DNA of 64,000 bases from Pseudomonas serbica (GTDB lineage: Bacteria; Pseudomonadota; Gammaproteobacteria; Pseudomonadales; Pseudomonadaceae), in NCBI RefSeq assembly GCF_028823535.1, contig NZ_JAQIYM010000003.1:310001-374000 (forward strand), in the 5' to 3' direction. This document shows, piece after piece, positions 20,429-34,719 of the stretch; within the stretch, counting starts at the first letter, position 1; every line of letters starts with the position of its first letter. The position numbers and the translations under genes are program-made. The notes under the pieces are model-generated. The model did no database searches. It was not told where the DNA came from and saw nothing but the letters and a program-made list of their open reading frames with translations.

Positions 20429-20833
20429 TCAAGGGTGTGCTTCGCGCACCCTGCCACTCCATCCGGGTACCGGCTGCATGATCAGCACCAGGCCCGAGAA
20501 TCCCAGGACCAGATAGCTGAACACCTGCCAGCGCTGCGCATCAGGCCAGCCGACATGCACGGCGACATACGTCGCACACGCCAACAACGCGATCAACAGC
20601 ACCTGCCCACGAAAATCCCGCCATAGACTGGCAAGGCCATTGGCCTGTACCAGCACCAAAGCCTGAAAGATCACGCACACGGCGGCAAACCCCACCACCA
20701 TGCTCTCGAACAAGCCGGCGATCTCATCGATCAGCAACGGTGCCAAGCCAATTCGGCCCAACACCGGCTGCAAACCGAGATGCACCAGCCACAGACCGCC
20801 AACCCACAACATCTGGGCCAGCTGCCAGAGCAT
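20429..20833 (-). CDS. DUF4149-like membrane protein
   Basis: The 134-residue version begins MLWQLAQMLWVGGLWLVHL. A TTG at 20884 would add 17 residues but would overlap greA, and no clear ribosome-binding site decides the matter. About four hydrophobic segments (4-22, 44-66, 75-95, 101-120) indicate an integral inner-membrane protein. The GGLW segment, the GLAPLL loop and the position downstream of greA fit the DUF4149 family. No function is known. Confidence 0.7.
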   Translation of the reverse strand: MLWQLAQMLWVGGLWLVHLGLQPVLGRIGLAPLLIDEIAGLFESMVVGFAAVCVIFQALVLVQANGLASLWRDFRGQVLLIALLACATYVAVHVGWPDAQRWQVFSYLVLGFSGLVLIMQPVPGWSGRVREAHP

Positions 20834-20861
20834 GGCGCCCGCATGCAGCGGGCGCCTGGCT

Positions 20862-21334
20862 TCAGATGTGACGGACTTCGACAATCTCGTACTCGATAAC
20901 GCCGCTAGGCGTTTTCACGGCAACCACATCACCCTCTTCCTTGCCGATCAAGGCACGGGCCAAAGGCGAGCCGACCGAAATCTTGCCGAGTTTGAAGTCA
21001 GCCTCATCCTCACCCACGATGTGGTAAGAGACGCTTTCGTCAGTCTCGACGTTGGCGATTTCGACGGTGGTACCGAAAATCACTTTGCCGGTGTGAGGAA
21101 TGGTCGTGACATCAATGATGACCTGATTCTGGATCCGGCCTTCGATATCACGAATCCGCGCCTCGACCATGCCTTGCTGTTCGCGGGCGGCATGGTATTC
21201 AGCGTTTTCTTTCAAGTCACCCAACTCGCGAGCCGTACCAATGTCCTGGCTGAGCTTGGGACGGACGACCTTGGTCAGATGAGCGTGTTCTTCTTCCAGG
21301 GCTTTGGCGCCCAGGACGGTCATTGGGTATTTGA

Positions 21335-21338
<4 letters not shown>
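20862..21338 (-). CDS. greA: Transcription elongation factor GreA
   Basis: GreA enters the polymerase secondary channel and stimulates cleavage of backtracked RNA. The 158 residues have an N-terminal coiled-coil (about 1-75) with the tip [15 protein letters not shown] carrying the acidic residues. A C-terminal globular domain ends in a [16 protein letters not shown] segment. The ATG overlaps the carB stop (ATGA), so translation is coupled to carB. Confidence 0.97.
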
Positions 21339-24556
<3,218 letters not shown>

Positions 24557-24674
24557 GGGTTTGTCACTCAAATCCGCAGGTCAGTCGGCAAGCCGTCTTG
24601 TTCAATCTGTGAAGACCCGAGGGGGCCACCGGTATCGGGGCCGCCCTCAGGCTTTGCAACATCAGGGCGAGCGA

Positions 24675-25811
24675 TCAGCGTCGCTTGGCCATTTCGTTGA
24701 TGAAGCGATCGAACAGGGGTGCTACGTCGTTCGGGCCAGGGCTGGCTTCAGGGTGACCCTGGAAGCTGAAGGCGCTCTTGTCAGTACGCTCGATGCCTTG
24801 CAGCGTGCCGTCGAACAGCGATTTGTGGATCGCGCGAACGTTGGCCGGCAGGGTCGCTTCGTCTACCGCGAAACCGTGGTTCTGGCTGGTGATCATCACC
24901 ACGCCAGTGTCCAGGTCCTGGACCGGGTGGTTGGCACCGTGGTGGCCATGGCCCATTTTCAGGGTCTTGGCGCCGGAAGCCAGGGCCAGCAGCTGGTGAC
25001 CGAGGCAGATGCCGAATACCGGGATCTCGGTTTCCAGCACGTCCTTGATCGCCTGGATCGCGTAGTCGCAAGGCTCCGGATCACCAGGGCCGTTGGACAG
25101 GAACACGCCGTCCGGCTTCAGGGCCAGCACGTCGGCAGCAGGCGTTTGCGCAGGCACGACGGTTACGCGGCAGCCGCGCTCAACCAGCATGCGCAGGATG
25201 TTCACCTTGACGCCATAGTCGTAGGCCACCACGTGGTACGGCAGCTCGGAGGCTTCGATGGTCGCGTGGCTGTCGGTTTTCAGATCCCAGACAGTCGAGC
25301 GCCACTCGTACTTCTCGGTGGTGCTGACGACTTTCGCCAGGTCCATGCCCTTGAGGCCAGGGAAACCTTGGGCAGCGGCGATGGCGGCTTCTTCGGAAAT
25401 GTTGTCACCGGCCATGATGCAGCCGTTCTGCGCGCCTTTTTCACGCAGGATGCGCGTCAGTCGGCGGGTGTCGATACCGGCGATGGCCACAACGTTGTTG
25501 GCCTTCAGGTAGTCGGACAGGGACATGGTGTTACGCCAGTTGCTCGCCACCAGAGGCAGGTCACGGATGACCAGGCCAGCGGACCAGACGCGGTTGGACT
25601 CGGCGTCTTCCGGCGTGGTGCCGGTATTGCCGATGTGCGGGTAAGTCAGGGTAACGATCTGTTGGGCGTAGGAAGGATCGGTAAGGATTTCCTGATAGCC
25701 GGTCATTGCGGTGTTGAACACCACCTCACCAACGGTTTGACCGTCGGCTCCAATGGCTTCGCCGCGAAAAATGCTGCCATCAGCAAGGGCGAGTATGGCT
25801 GGCTTAGTCAA
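24675..25811 (-). CDS. carA: Carbamoyl-phosphate synthase small subunit
   Basis: CarA is the glutaminase subunit that feeds ammonia to CarB. The 378 residues show the class I amidotransferase nucleophile in [11 protein letters not shown] (Cys about 269) and the late His/Glu in [12 protein letters not shown]. The start is TTG with GGGAGG six bases upstream. It is separated from carB by 118 bases with no gene. The leader contains a terminator-like hairpin (25857-25894) that suggests attenuation. Confidence 0.96.
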   Translation of the reverse strand: MTKPAILALADGSIFRGEAIGADGQTVGEVVFNTAMTGYQEILTDPSYAQQIVTLTYPHIGNTGTTPEDAESNRVWSAGLVIRDLPLVASNWRNTMSLSDYLKANNVVAIAGIDTRRLTRILREKGAQNGCIMAGDNISEEAAIAAAQGFPGLKGMDLAKVVSTTEKYEWRSTVWDLKTDSHATIEASELPYHVVAYDYGVKVNILRMLVERGCRVTVVPAQTPAADVLALKPDGVFLSNGPGDPEPCDYAIQAIKDVLETEIPVFGICLGHQLLALASGAKTLKMGHGHHGANHPVQDLDTGVVMITSQNHGFAVDEATLPANVRAIHKSLFDGTLQGIERTDKSAFSFQGHPEASPGPNDVAPLFDRFINEMAKRR

Positions 25812-25856
25812 GAAGACCTCCCGTAAATAAAGCCTGAAAGGGCGATCGCAGGTTGT

Positions 25857-25894
25857 AAAAAAGCGGAGTGACGTATGGACACGTCACCCCGCTT
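25857..25894 (-). promoter_or_regulatory. Attenuator-like terminator in the carA leader
   Basis: A strong hairpin (AAGCGGGGTGACGT pairs with ACGTCACTCCGCTT, one mismatch) is followed on the minus strand by six T. It lies about 45 bases before the carA start. dapB already has its own terminator further upstream, so this one probably controls carA. Regulation by pyrimidines or arginine is inferred from the gene's role. Confidence 0.65.
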
Positions 25895-26024
25895 CTTCAC
25901 TGAATTATTCTGCGCGCTTTTAGTGGACACACTAAAGCTGTAGCTTACAGAAAAAGGCCTTTTTGGTCTACCGCCAATGAGCCCTAAAGGCTGGAGAATG
26001 CGACAGGACGTCGCTTGGCGGAAT

Positions 26025-26058
26025 AAAACCGGGCTCAGACGCTGCGCGCGAGCCCGAT
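26025..26058 (-). terminator. dapB terminator
   Basis: CGGGCTC/GAGCCCG hairpin followed by GGTTTTATT on the minus strand, just past the dapB stop. Confidence 0.75.
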
Positions 26059-26070
26059 TTCGGGTGCATC

Positions 26071-28009
<1,939 letters not shown>

Positions 28010-28305
28010 AAGTCTCTGCACTCTTGAGGACGTTCGACAAACCTCTCCTGAGCCTCGCCAAACTCGTTGAGCCCCAATACAGGCCCGGACCCAACTCACG
28101 TCAATTCAACGATCCTGGTCTTTGATTCGATCGGCACTTTCGGCTCGAAAAGCAGGAGCATTCCCGGCCATGCCATCAGCACGCGAGCGTTGTCGCATGC
28201 TGTAAAAATTCGCTAACTCCAGACACGCCAACGCGGGAGCAAGCTCCCGCGCGGCGACATCCTACCAGTCACCGCCGCAAGGCAGTCAACCGGCCGACCA
28301 ACAAC
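28010..28305. other. dnaK-dnaJ intergenic region
   Basis: About 300 bases without a gene. The only structure I see is the palindrome at 28232-28251. Confidence 0.6.
28232..28251. repeat. REP-like palindrome between dnaK and dnaJ
   Basis: CGCGGGAGCAAGCTCCCGCG resembles the core of Pseudomonas REP elements. There is no T-run, so it is not a typical terminator. It may adjust dnaK:dnaJ expression by RNA stability. Confidence 0.6.
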
Positions 28306-30222
28306 TTACTTGTGGTCTTTTACTTCTTCGAACTCAGCGTCGACCACGTCGTCAGCCTTCTCGGCCGACTCACCTTGCGGTGCCGCGCCTTCAGCTGGCT
28401 GAGCCTGTTCGGCGTACATCTTCTGGGCCACTGGAGCGGAGACTTTCGACAGCTCTTCAACCTTGGCTTCGATAGCGGCCTTGTCGTCGCCTTTCACGGC
28501 GGCTTCAAGGGCAACTACAGCAGCTTCGATTGCAGTCTTCTCTTCAGCGCTTACCTTGTCGCCAGCATCAGCGACCATTTTGCGCGTCGAGTGAACCAGT
28601 GCATCACCCTGGTTACGGGCAGCGGCCAGTTCTTCGAACTTGCGGTCTTCCTCGGCGTTGGCCTCGGCATCACGCACCATGCGCTCGATCTCTTCATCGG
28701 ACAGGCCGGAGTTGGCCTTGATCACGATCGACTGAGTCTTGCCGGTGGCCTTGTCCTTGGCGCCTACGTGCAGGATGCCGTTGGCGTCGATGTCGAAGGT
28801 CACTTCGATTTGTGGCACGCCACGTGGTGCTGGTGGAATCTCGGCCAGGTCGAACTTGCCCAGGGACTTGTTCTGCGCAGCCTGCTTACGCTCACCTTGC
28901 AGCACGTGAATGGTCACAGCGCCCTGGTTGTCGTCGGCAGTCGAGAACACTTGCGATTTCTTGGTAGGAATCGTGGTGTTTTTCTCGATCAGCGCAGTCA
29001 TCACGCCACCCATGGTTTCGATACCCAGGGTCAGCGGGCTGACGTCCAGCAGCAGAACGTCCTTCACGTCACCGGCCAGTACCGCACCCTGGATGGCAGC
29101 ACCCATGGCTACTGCTTCGTCCGGGTTGACGTCTTTACGTGCTTCTTTACCGAAGAACTCGGTCACCAGTTTCTGAACCAGTGGCATACGGGTCTGACCG
29201 CCGACCAGGATCACGTCGTTGATCGCGCCAACGTCGATACCGGAATCTTTCAGCGCGATGCGGCAAGGCTCGATGGTGCGTTGAACCAGGTCTTCAACCA
29301 GCGCTTCCAGCTTGGCGCGGGAGATCTTCACGTTCAGGTGCTTAGGACCGGTGGCATCTGCAGTGATGTACGGCAGGTTGACGTCGGTCGACTGAGCGGA
29401 AGACAGCTCGATCTTGGCTTTTTCAGCGGCTTCTTTCAGGCGCTGCATTGCCAACGGGTCACCCTTGAGGTTCATGCCGCTTTCTTTCTTGAATTCGTCG
29501 ACGAGGTAGTCGATCAGACGAATGTCAAAGTCTTCACCGCCCAGGAAGGTGTCGCCGTTGGTGGCCAACACTTCGAACTGGTGCTCGCCATCGACTTCAG
29601 CGATCTCGATCACGGAAACGTCGAAGGTACCGCCACCCAGGTCGTAAACGATCACGGTGTGATCGCCCTTGGCCTTGTCCATACCGTAGGCCAGAGCAGC
29701 CGCGGTGGGTTCGTTGATGATACGTTTTACGTCCAGGCCCGCGATACGGCCGGCGTCCTTGGTCGCTTGACGCTGGCTGTCGTTGAAGTAGGCCGGAACG
29801 GTGATCACCGCTTCGGTCACTGGCTCGCCGAGGTAGTCTTCGGCGGTCTTCTTCATTTTCTTCAGGATTTCAGCCGAGATTTGTGGCGGTGCCATTTTCT
29901 GGCCGTTCACTTCAACCCAGGCGTCGTTGTTGTCAGCCTTGACGATCTTGTAAGGGACCATCTGGATGTCTTTCTGTACCACTTCTTCTTCGAAGCGACG
30001 ACCGATCAGACGCTTCACCGCATACAGGGTGTTGTGCGGGTTGGTCACAGCCTGACGCTTGGCGGACTGGCCGACCAGGATTTCGCCATCGTTGGCGTAA
30101 GCGATGATCGACGGCGTGGTACGCGCGCCTTCGGCGTTTTCAATAACTTTGGCCTTGCCATTTTCCAGCACGGAGACGCAGGAGTTGGTAGTCCCCAGGT
30201 CGATACCGATAATTTTGCCCAT
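28306..30222 (-). CDS. dnaK: Chaperone protein DnaK
   Basis: The ATP-dependent Hsp70. The 638 residues have an N-terminal ATPase domain ([21 protein letters not shown]) and the [16 protein letters not shown] linker. A substrate-binding domain and a helical lid end in a Glu/Asp-rich tail. I use the ATG at 30222; a GTG two codons upstream is possible. A sigma-32-type promoter lies upstream, overlapping the end of grpE. Confidence 0.98.
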   Translation of the reverse strand: MGKIIGIDLGTTNSCVSVLENGKAKVIENAEGARTTPSIIAYANDGEILVGQSAKRQAVTNPHNTLYAVKRLIGRRFEEEVVQKDIQMVPYKIVKADNNDAWVEVNGQKMAPPQISAEILKKMKKTAEDYLGEPVTEAVITVPAYFNDSQRQATKDAGRIAGLDVKRIINEPTAAALAYGMDKAKGDHTVIVYDLGGGTFDVSVIEIAEVDGEHQFEVLATNGDTFLGGEDFDIRLIDYLVDEFKKESGMNLKGDPLAMQRLKEAAEKAKIELSSAQSTDVNLPYITADATGPKHLNVKISRAKLEALVEDLVQRTIEPCRIALKDSGIDVGAINDVILVGGQTRMPLVQKLVTEFFGKEARKDVNPDEAVAMGAAIQGAVLAGDVKDVLLLDVSPLTLGIETMGGVMTALIEKNTTIPTKKSQVFSTADDNQGAVTIHVLQGERKQAAQNKSLGKFDLAEIPPAPRGVPQIEVTFDIDANGILHVGAKDKATGKTQSIVIKANSGLSDEEIERMVRDAEANAEEDRKFEELAAARNQGDALVHSTRKMVADAGDKVSAEEKTAIEAAVVALEAAVKGDDKAAIEAKVEELSKVSAPVAQKMYAEQAQPAEGAAPQGESAEKADDVVDAEFEEVKDHK

Positions 30223-30301
30223 GTTCACTCTCCCGAAACTTTGGATTTGGTTGCCGCAGCAGTGGTGGCTAACTGCGGTAGCACTTAAACGCTTGACTTC
30301 T

Positions 30302-30329
30302 AAATGGGGGCCTTGCGGCTAATTTCAAG
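30302..30329 (-). promoter_or_regulatory. Sigma-32 (heat-shock) promoter of dnaK
   Basis: On the minus strand CTTGAA (30324-30329), a 14-base spacer and CCCCATTT (30302-30309) match the heat-shock consensus closely. The -35 overlaps the grpE stop codon. Confidence 0.82.
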
Positions 30330-30891
30330 CCTGCTCGTCAATCGAAGGCGAAACTGGCGCAGGCGCCTTGCTGACCACGACCATTGCCGGACGCAGCAGG
30401 CGACCATTGAGCTGATAGCCCTTCTGAAACACCTTCAGAACACTGTTCGGCTCAAGGTCCGCGCTTTCCTGCATGGCCATTGCCTGATGAAGAACGGCGT
30501 TGAAAGGTTCGCCATGCGGATCGATCGCTTCCAGCTGATAACGCTTCAGGGTGTCCTGGAACATTTTCAGGGTCAGTTCGATCCCTTCGCGCATCGGACG
30601 AATGCTTTCGTCATCCGGGCTGGACAACTCCAGGCCGCGCTCCAGGCTGTCGATGATCGGCAGCAGGTCGCCAGCGAATTTTTCCAGCGCGAACTTGTGC
30701 GCTTTTTCTACATCCTGCTCGGCGCGACGGCGGACGTTCTGCAGATCGGCGGCTACACGCAAAGCCTGATCCTGCGCACCTGCCAGTTGCTCTTCGAGCA
30801 CTTGTACACGCGCCGCCAGGTCATCACCCGAAGCCTGGGGAGCCTGGTCGGCGTCTAGATTTTGCGTATCCACTGTCTGTTCGTCAGCCAT
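30325..30891 (-). CDS. grpE: Nucleotide exchange factor GrpE
   Basis: GrpE releases ADP from DnaK. The 188 residues contain a long N-terminal helix (about 25-90) and the conserved [27 protein letters not shown] motif split across it. The C-terminal beta domain carries [11 protein letters not shown] and the [20 protein letters not shown] segment. It heads the grpE-dnaK-dnaJ cluster and is divergent from recN. Confidence 0.97.
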   Translation of the reverse strand: MADEQTVDTQNLDADQAPQASGDDLAARVQVLEEQLAGAQDQALRVAADLQNVRRRAEQDVEKAHKFALEKFAGDLLPIIDSLERGLELSSPDDESIRPMREGIELTLKMFQDTLKRYQLEAIDPHGEPFNAVLHQAMAMQESADLEPNSVLKVFQKGYQLNGRLLRPAMVVVSKAPAPVSPSIDEQA

Positions 30892-30944
30892 AGAATTCTC
30901 CTTTCAATATCGTCCGCGAGCTCGACTCGCGCTTCTGTCCAGCT

Positions 30945-30972
30945 ATATGGGGCCGCAAAATCCGGCTTCAAG
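30945..30972 (-). promoter_or_regulatory. Sigma-32 (heat-shock) promoter of grpE
   Basis: On the minus strand CTTGAA (30967-30972), a 14-base spacer and CCCCATAT (30945-30952) lie about 50 bases before the grpE ATG. Confidence 0.85.
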
Positions 30973-31091
30973 GGGCTCAATGAGATTAACCCTACAAAAA
31001 GCTCTGCATTGTCATTCCCCGGCGCGCTAAGGATTTCGTCGGCTCAAGCAAAACGAGCTAACAGAGGGCATTGTCAGCCAGAAACAAAACA

Positions 31092-31107
31092 CTGTATAAA
31101 TAACCAG
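31092..31107 (+). promoter_or_regulatory. LexA (SOS) box of recN
   Basis: CTGTATAAATAACCAG differs at one half-site base from CTGT-N8-ACAG. It is almost the same as a known E. coli recN box. It overlaps a TATAAAT -10-like element 25 bases before the recN ATG. Confidence 0.8.
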
Positions 31108-31131
31108 ACCTAAAGCCTGGGAGCGGCCTTT

Positions 31132-32805
31132 ATGCTGGTGCACCTGTCCGTACACAACTACGCCATCGTTGAACATCTCGATCTTGAACTCGATCGGGGA
31201 ATGAGCGTGATCACAGGGGAAACCGGCGCGGGCAAGTCGATCATGCTCGACGCCCTGGGCCTGACCCTCGGCGATCGAGCCGACAGCGGCGTGGTCCGCC
31301 CCGGCGCAGACAAGGCCGACATTCTGGCAACCTTCGACCTGGCCGACATCCCGGAAGCCAGTACCTGGCTGGCCGAACGCGACCTCGAGAACGAGGGCCC
31401 GTGCATCCTGCGCCGCGTCATCACCGCCGAGGGGCGCTCGCGCGGCTACATCAACGGCACACCCTGCCCGCTAGGCGACCTCAAGGCCCTCGGTGAGCTG
31501 TTGATCGACATCCACAGCCAGCACGAACATCAGTCTTTGCTCAAGACCGACACCCATCGCCGCCTGCTCGACGAATACGCCGGTGCAACGGACCTCGCCC
31601 GCCAGGTGCAGCTGGCTGCCCAGCGCTGGCGCCAGACTCACCAGGAGCTTGAGCGACTGTCCAACTCCGGCGATGAGCAGCGCGCCCGCCATCAGTTGCT
31701 CAGCTATCAGCTTGAGGAACTGGAAAACCTTGGCCTCGGCGAAAACGAACTGGAGCAGCTGGAGCAGGAACACAAGAACCTGACAAACGCGGAAACCTTG
31801 CTGGGTATCTGTCGACAAGTGGTCGAGCAATGCAGCGAGAGTGATTCCGGCAATGTCCTCAACGCCCTGACGGCGAGCCTCAATCGCCTGTCGAGCGTGA
31901 ACAGCTCGATTGGCGCATTGGGCGAAGCCAGCAGCTTGCTGACCAGCGCGCAGATCCAGGTTGAAGAAGCTGTAGGCGAGTTGAACCGCTTCCTGGACAA
32001 TTTCGACGCAGACCCGGCACGCCTTCAATACCTGGAAGAACGGCTCGATGCGATCTACACCATGGCGCGCAAGCACCGCATTCAGCCCACCGAGGTTGCA
32101 GAGATGCAGCAGCGCTTGCTGGATGAAATCGAAACCCTGAACGCCAACGATGAATCCATCGAGCGACTGAGTGATGAGCTGGCGTCTTTTGCGCGTCATT
32201 ATCAGGAGAAGGCTCGAGAGCTGAGCGATCTGCGCCACCAAGCCTCCAGCAGTCTGGCCAGCGCGGTGGAACAGGAGATCCAGCGACTGGGCATGCCCGG
32301 TGGGCGCTTTGCCATCGAACTGCGACCCAACAGCAGCAATGAATTGCTGCCCAACGGACTCGAGCAGGTAGAACTGCTGGTTAGCGCAAACCCGGGGCAG
32401 CCCCTGAAAGCGCTGGCGAAGGTGGCATCGGGTGGTGAGCTGTCGCGAATCAGCCTGGCCATCCAGGTCATCACCGCACAGACCTCCCGCGTACCGACCC
32501 TGGTGTTTGACGAAGTGGACGTCGGCATCGGCGGCCCCACCGCCGAAATCGTTGGCCAATTGCTGCGCCGTCTCGGCGAGCGTGGACAAGTCCTCACCGT
32601 TACGCACTTGCCACAGGTGGCGGCGCAGGGCCATCAGCATTTGTTTGTACATAAAGTGCGCGGCGAGGATGCCACTCGCACGGCCGTATCCAAACTGAGC
32701 AAGAACGACCGCGTTGAAGAAGTGGCAAGGATGCTGGGCGGTATCGACCTGACCAAGGAATCCCTGGCCCACGCCAAGAAGATGGTCGTCACCGCAAAAA
32801 TTTGA
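31132..32805 (+). CDS. recN: DNA repair protein RecN
   Basis: An SMC-like ATPase acting in double-strand break repair. The 557 residues have the Walker A ITGETGAGKSIMLDAL (about 27-42) and a long central coiled-coil (about 150-370) with a hinge-like middle. The C-terminal signature VASGGELSRISLAIQ and Walker B TLVFDEVDVGIGG follow. A LexA box in front indicates SOS control. A terminator follows. Confidence 0.97.
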   Translation: MLVHLSVHNYAIVEHLDLELDRGMSVITGETGAGKSIMLDALGLTLGDRADSGVVRPGADKADILATFDLADIPEASTWLAERDLENEGPCILRRVITAEGRSRGYINGTPCPLGDLKALGELLIDIHSQHEHQSLLKTDTHRRLLDEYAGATDLARQVQLAAQRWRQTHQELERLSNSGDEQRARHQLLSYQLEELENLGLGENELEQLEQEHKNLTNAETLLGICRQVVEQCSESDSGNVLNALTASLNRLSSVNSSIGALGEASSLLTSAQIQVEEAVGELNRFLDNFDADPARLQYLEERLDAIYTMARKHRIQPTEVAEMQQRLLDEIETLNANDESIERLSDELASFARHYQEKARELSDLRHQASSSLASAVEQEIQRLGMPGGRFAIELRPNSSNELLPNGLEQVELLVSANPGQPLKALAKVASGGELSRISLAIQVITAQTSRVPTLVFDEVDVGIGGPTAEIVGQLLRRLGERGQVLTVTHLPQVAAQGHQHLFVHKVRGEDATRTAVSKLSKNDRVEEVARMLGGIDLTKESLAHAKKMVVTAKI

Positions 32806-32820
32806 GATGGGCAGAAAGCA

Positions 32821-32846
32821 CGAAGGCGACCCTGGGGTCGCCTTCG
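32821..32846 (+). terminator. recN terminator hairpin
   Basis: CGAAGGCGACC and GGTCGCCTTCG pair directly after the recN stop. The T-run is weak. Confidence 0.7.
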
Positions 32847-32881
32847 TTCGTTTCGCGAACCCTGGGGTCCGCGCGACATGC

Positions 32882-33286
32882 TTACTTTTTCTTGCGTACG
32901 TACAACACAAGATTGTGATCAACCATCTCGAAGCCATACTTGTCGACGATGGCCTTTTGCAGGCGCTCGATTTCTTCGTCGAAGAATTCGATCACTTCGC
33001 TGGTTTCGACGTTGACCATATGGTCGTGGTGCTTGCCATCGTCCAGTTCGAAGACCGCGTGGCCTCCGTCGAAGTTGTGCCGCACCACAAGTCCAGCTGC
33101 CTCGAACTGGGTCAGTACACGGTAAACCGTGGCCAGACCGACGTCCTCGCCAGCCTCCATCAATGCCTTATAGACATCCTCGGCACTCATGTGGCGCTGC
33201 TCGGCAGAGTCGAGCATTTGCAGAATCTTGACCCGTGGCAGGGTCACTTTGAGGCCGGCTTTGCGTAGTTCGCTATTTTCAACCAT
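32882..33286 (-). CDS. fur: Ferric uptake regulator Fur
   Basis: An iron-dependent repressor. The 134 residues have a winged helix (1-83) and the metal site HNFDGGHAVFEL / HHDHMV (about 85-105). I find no cysteine anywhere in the protein, so a structural CxxC zinc site is absent. The Fur I recall from P. aeruginosa has one Cys where this has Asn. It is divergent from bamE across a 97-base promoter region, the usual Pseudomonas arrangement. Confidence 0.97.
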   Translation of the reverse strand: MVENSELRKAGLKVTLPRVKILQMLDSAEQRHMSAEDVYKALMEAGEDVGLATVYRVLTQFEAAGLVVRHNFDGGHAVFELDDGKHHDHMVNVETSEVIEFFDEEIERLQKAIVDKYGFEMVDHNLVLYVRKKK

Positions 33287-33383
33287 GGTCAGCTTTCTCG
33301 CGATGCTGCTTCGCAGCTTCTCTTAATGCGGGTATGATCGGCGTTTACGTTGTCCCAGCCAAGATAGTGGAAGTCGCCCACCG

Positions 33384-33911
33384 ATGCAAAACACCAAGCT
33401 CTTGCTAACCAGTTTCACCTTTGTGGGACTGCTCGCACTCGCCGGTTGTTCATTCCCCGGGGTTTACAAAATCGACATCCAGCAGGGCAATGTCGTCACG
33501 CAGGACATGATAGACCAGTTACGCCCGGGAATGACCCGCAAGCAAGTACGGTTTATCATGGGCAACCCCCTGCTGACTGATACGTTCCATGCCGATCGCT
33601 GGGATTACCTGTATAGCCTGCAACCGGGTGGCGGTGAACGCCAACAAGAACGCATCAGCGTTATCTTCAACCCAAATGACCAGCTTGTCAGCCTCTCTGG
33701 CGACTTCATGCCTGGCGTAAGCCGCGACGAAGCCATTCTGGGCAAGGACAGTGCTGCCCCTGTCACCGCACCGGCAGAGAACGTCGAGCCGCCGAAACCG
33801 GAAAAGCCAGTCAAGCCAGGTTCGTTGCTCGATCAGATCCAGAAGGAAGTGGACGGTGTCGAAACCGTACCTGTTCCAACTCCAGAACCCCTGGAAACCT
33901 CGCCGCAATAA
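33384..33911 (+). CDS. bamE: Outer-membrane assembly lipoprotein BamE
   Basis: A BAM-complex lipoprotein (SmpA/OmlA). The 175 residues have a signal peptide with lipobox LALAGC (Cys22) and the KIDIQQGN segment. The conserved [19 protein letters not shown] and WDYLY core follow. The Pro/Glu/Lys-rich C-terminal tail (about 125-175) is longer than in E. coli. TATGAT at 33332-33337 is a plausible -10 box. It shares a bidirectional terminator with rnfH. Confidence 0.96.
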   Translation: MQNTKLLLTSFTFVGLLALAGCSFPGVYKIDIQQGNVVTQDMIDQLRPGMTRKQVRFIMGNPLLTDTFHADRWDYLYSLQPGGGERQQERISVIFNPNDQLVSLSGDFMPGVSRDEAILGKDSAAPVTAPAENVEPPKPEKPVKPGSLLDQIQKEVDGVETVPVPTPEPLETSPQ

Positions 33912-33921
33912 TTTGCGACGT

Positions 33922-33949
33922 AAAAAAACCCGGCATGCCCGGGTTTTTT
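33922..33949. terminator. Bidirectional terminator (bamE / rnfH)
   Basis: Perfect CCCGGCATGCCGGG-type stem (ACCCGGCATGCCCGGGT) with A-run and T-run on both sides. Confidence 0.92.
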
Positions 33950-33970
33950 ATTGTCTGGTATTTGGCGGGC

Positions 33971-34285
33971 TCAATTATTTCGCGCCTTGGCCTCGGCAGC
34001 CTTGGCCGCACGCAGTCGACGCACCTCCTTTGGATCCGCCAACAACGGCCGATAAATCTCGATGCGATCGCCCGATTGAACAGGACGACTCTCGGCATCG
34101 ACGATCACCTTGCCAAAGACCCCCACCGGACACTGCGCCAGGTTCAGCTCAGGAAAAGCCTGACCCACACCGGACTTCAGCAAGGCTGCGCGAACGGACG
34201 TTCCTGCCGGTACCTTCACCGGCAAGAGCACCTGACGATCTACCGCGGCGTAGACCACCTCGATCTCTATCATCGCCTCAACCAT
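33971..34285 (-). CDS. rnfH: RnfH family protein (RatB-like)
   Basis: A small beta-grasp protein of the UPF0125 family, paired with ratA in many gammaproteobacteria. It has 104 residues from the ATG at 34285 (MVEAMIEIEVVYA), or 100 from 34273. The first overlaps the ratA stop and neither has a convincing ribosome-binding site. Family segments VEVVYA..PDRQ-like, VGVFGK and SGDRIEIYRPLLADPKE are visible. The function is unresolved. Confidence 0.88.
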   Translation of the reverse strand: MVEAMIEIEVVYAAVDRQVLLPVKVPAGTSVRAALLKSGVGQAFPELNLAQCPVGVFGKVIVDAESRPVQSGDRIEIYRPLLADPKEVRRLRAAKAAEAKARNN

Positions 34286-34712
34286 GCATTTGCTTGGCGC
34301 GCTGGCAGAACGCGTCCACCAGTGTATTGGCCGCCTGATTGAACAACGGCCCCAAGGTCGCGCGAATGATCGGGCCTGCGTAATCGAACGACAGGTCCAG
34401 GCTGATCTTGCAGGCCTTCTCGCCCAACGGCTTGAACACCCACACGCCATGCAACTGAGTGAACGGCCCCTCTTCGAGATTCATCTCGATCGACTGGCCG
34501 GGCACCAGGGTATTGCGCGTCACGAAATGCTGGCTCAGCCCGCCCTTGGCCACGCCCACGCTGGCGCGCATATGGTCGGCAGAGCTTTCCAGGACTTCGG
34601 CCGTTGAGCACCAGGGCAGGAATTCCGGGTAACGCGCCACGTCGTTGACCAGGTCATACAGCGCTTGCGCGGGGTACGGCAGCAAGGCCGAACGTGAAAT
34701 GTGTGTCGTCAT
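34278..34712 (-). CDS. ratA: Ribosome-association toxin RatA / COQ10-like START protein
   Basis: A polyketide-cyclase/START-fold protein. E. coli RatA binds 50S subunits and blocks 70S formation, while homologues bind coenzyme Q. The 144 residues start MTTHISRSALLPYP and show YPEFLPWCSTAEVL and FNQAANTLVDAFCQRA. It overlaps rnfH and follows the transporter by seven bases. Confidence 0.93.
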   Translation of the reverse strand: MTTHISRSALLPYPAQALYDLVNDVARYPEFLPWCSTAEVLESSADHMRASVGVAKGGLSQHFVTRNTLVPGQSIEMNLEEGPFTQLHGVWVFKPLGEKACKISLDLSFDYAGPIIRATLGPLFNQAANTLVDAFCQRAKQMHG

Positions 34713-34719
34713 GTCAGCG

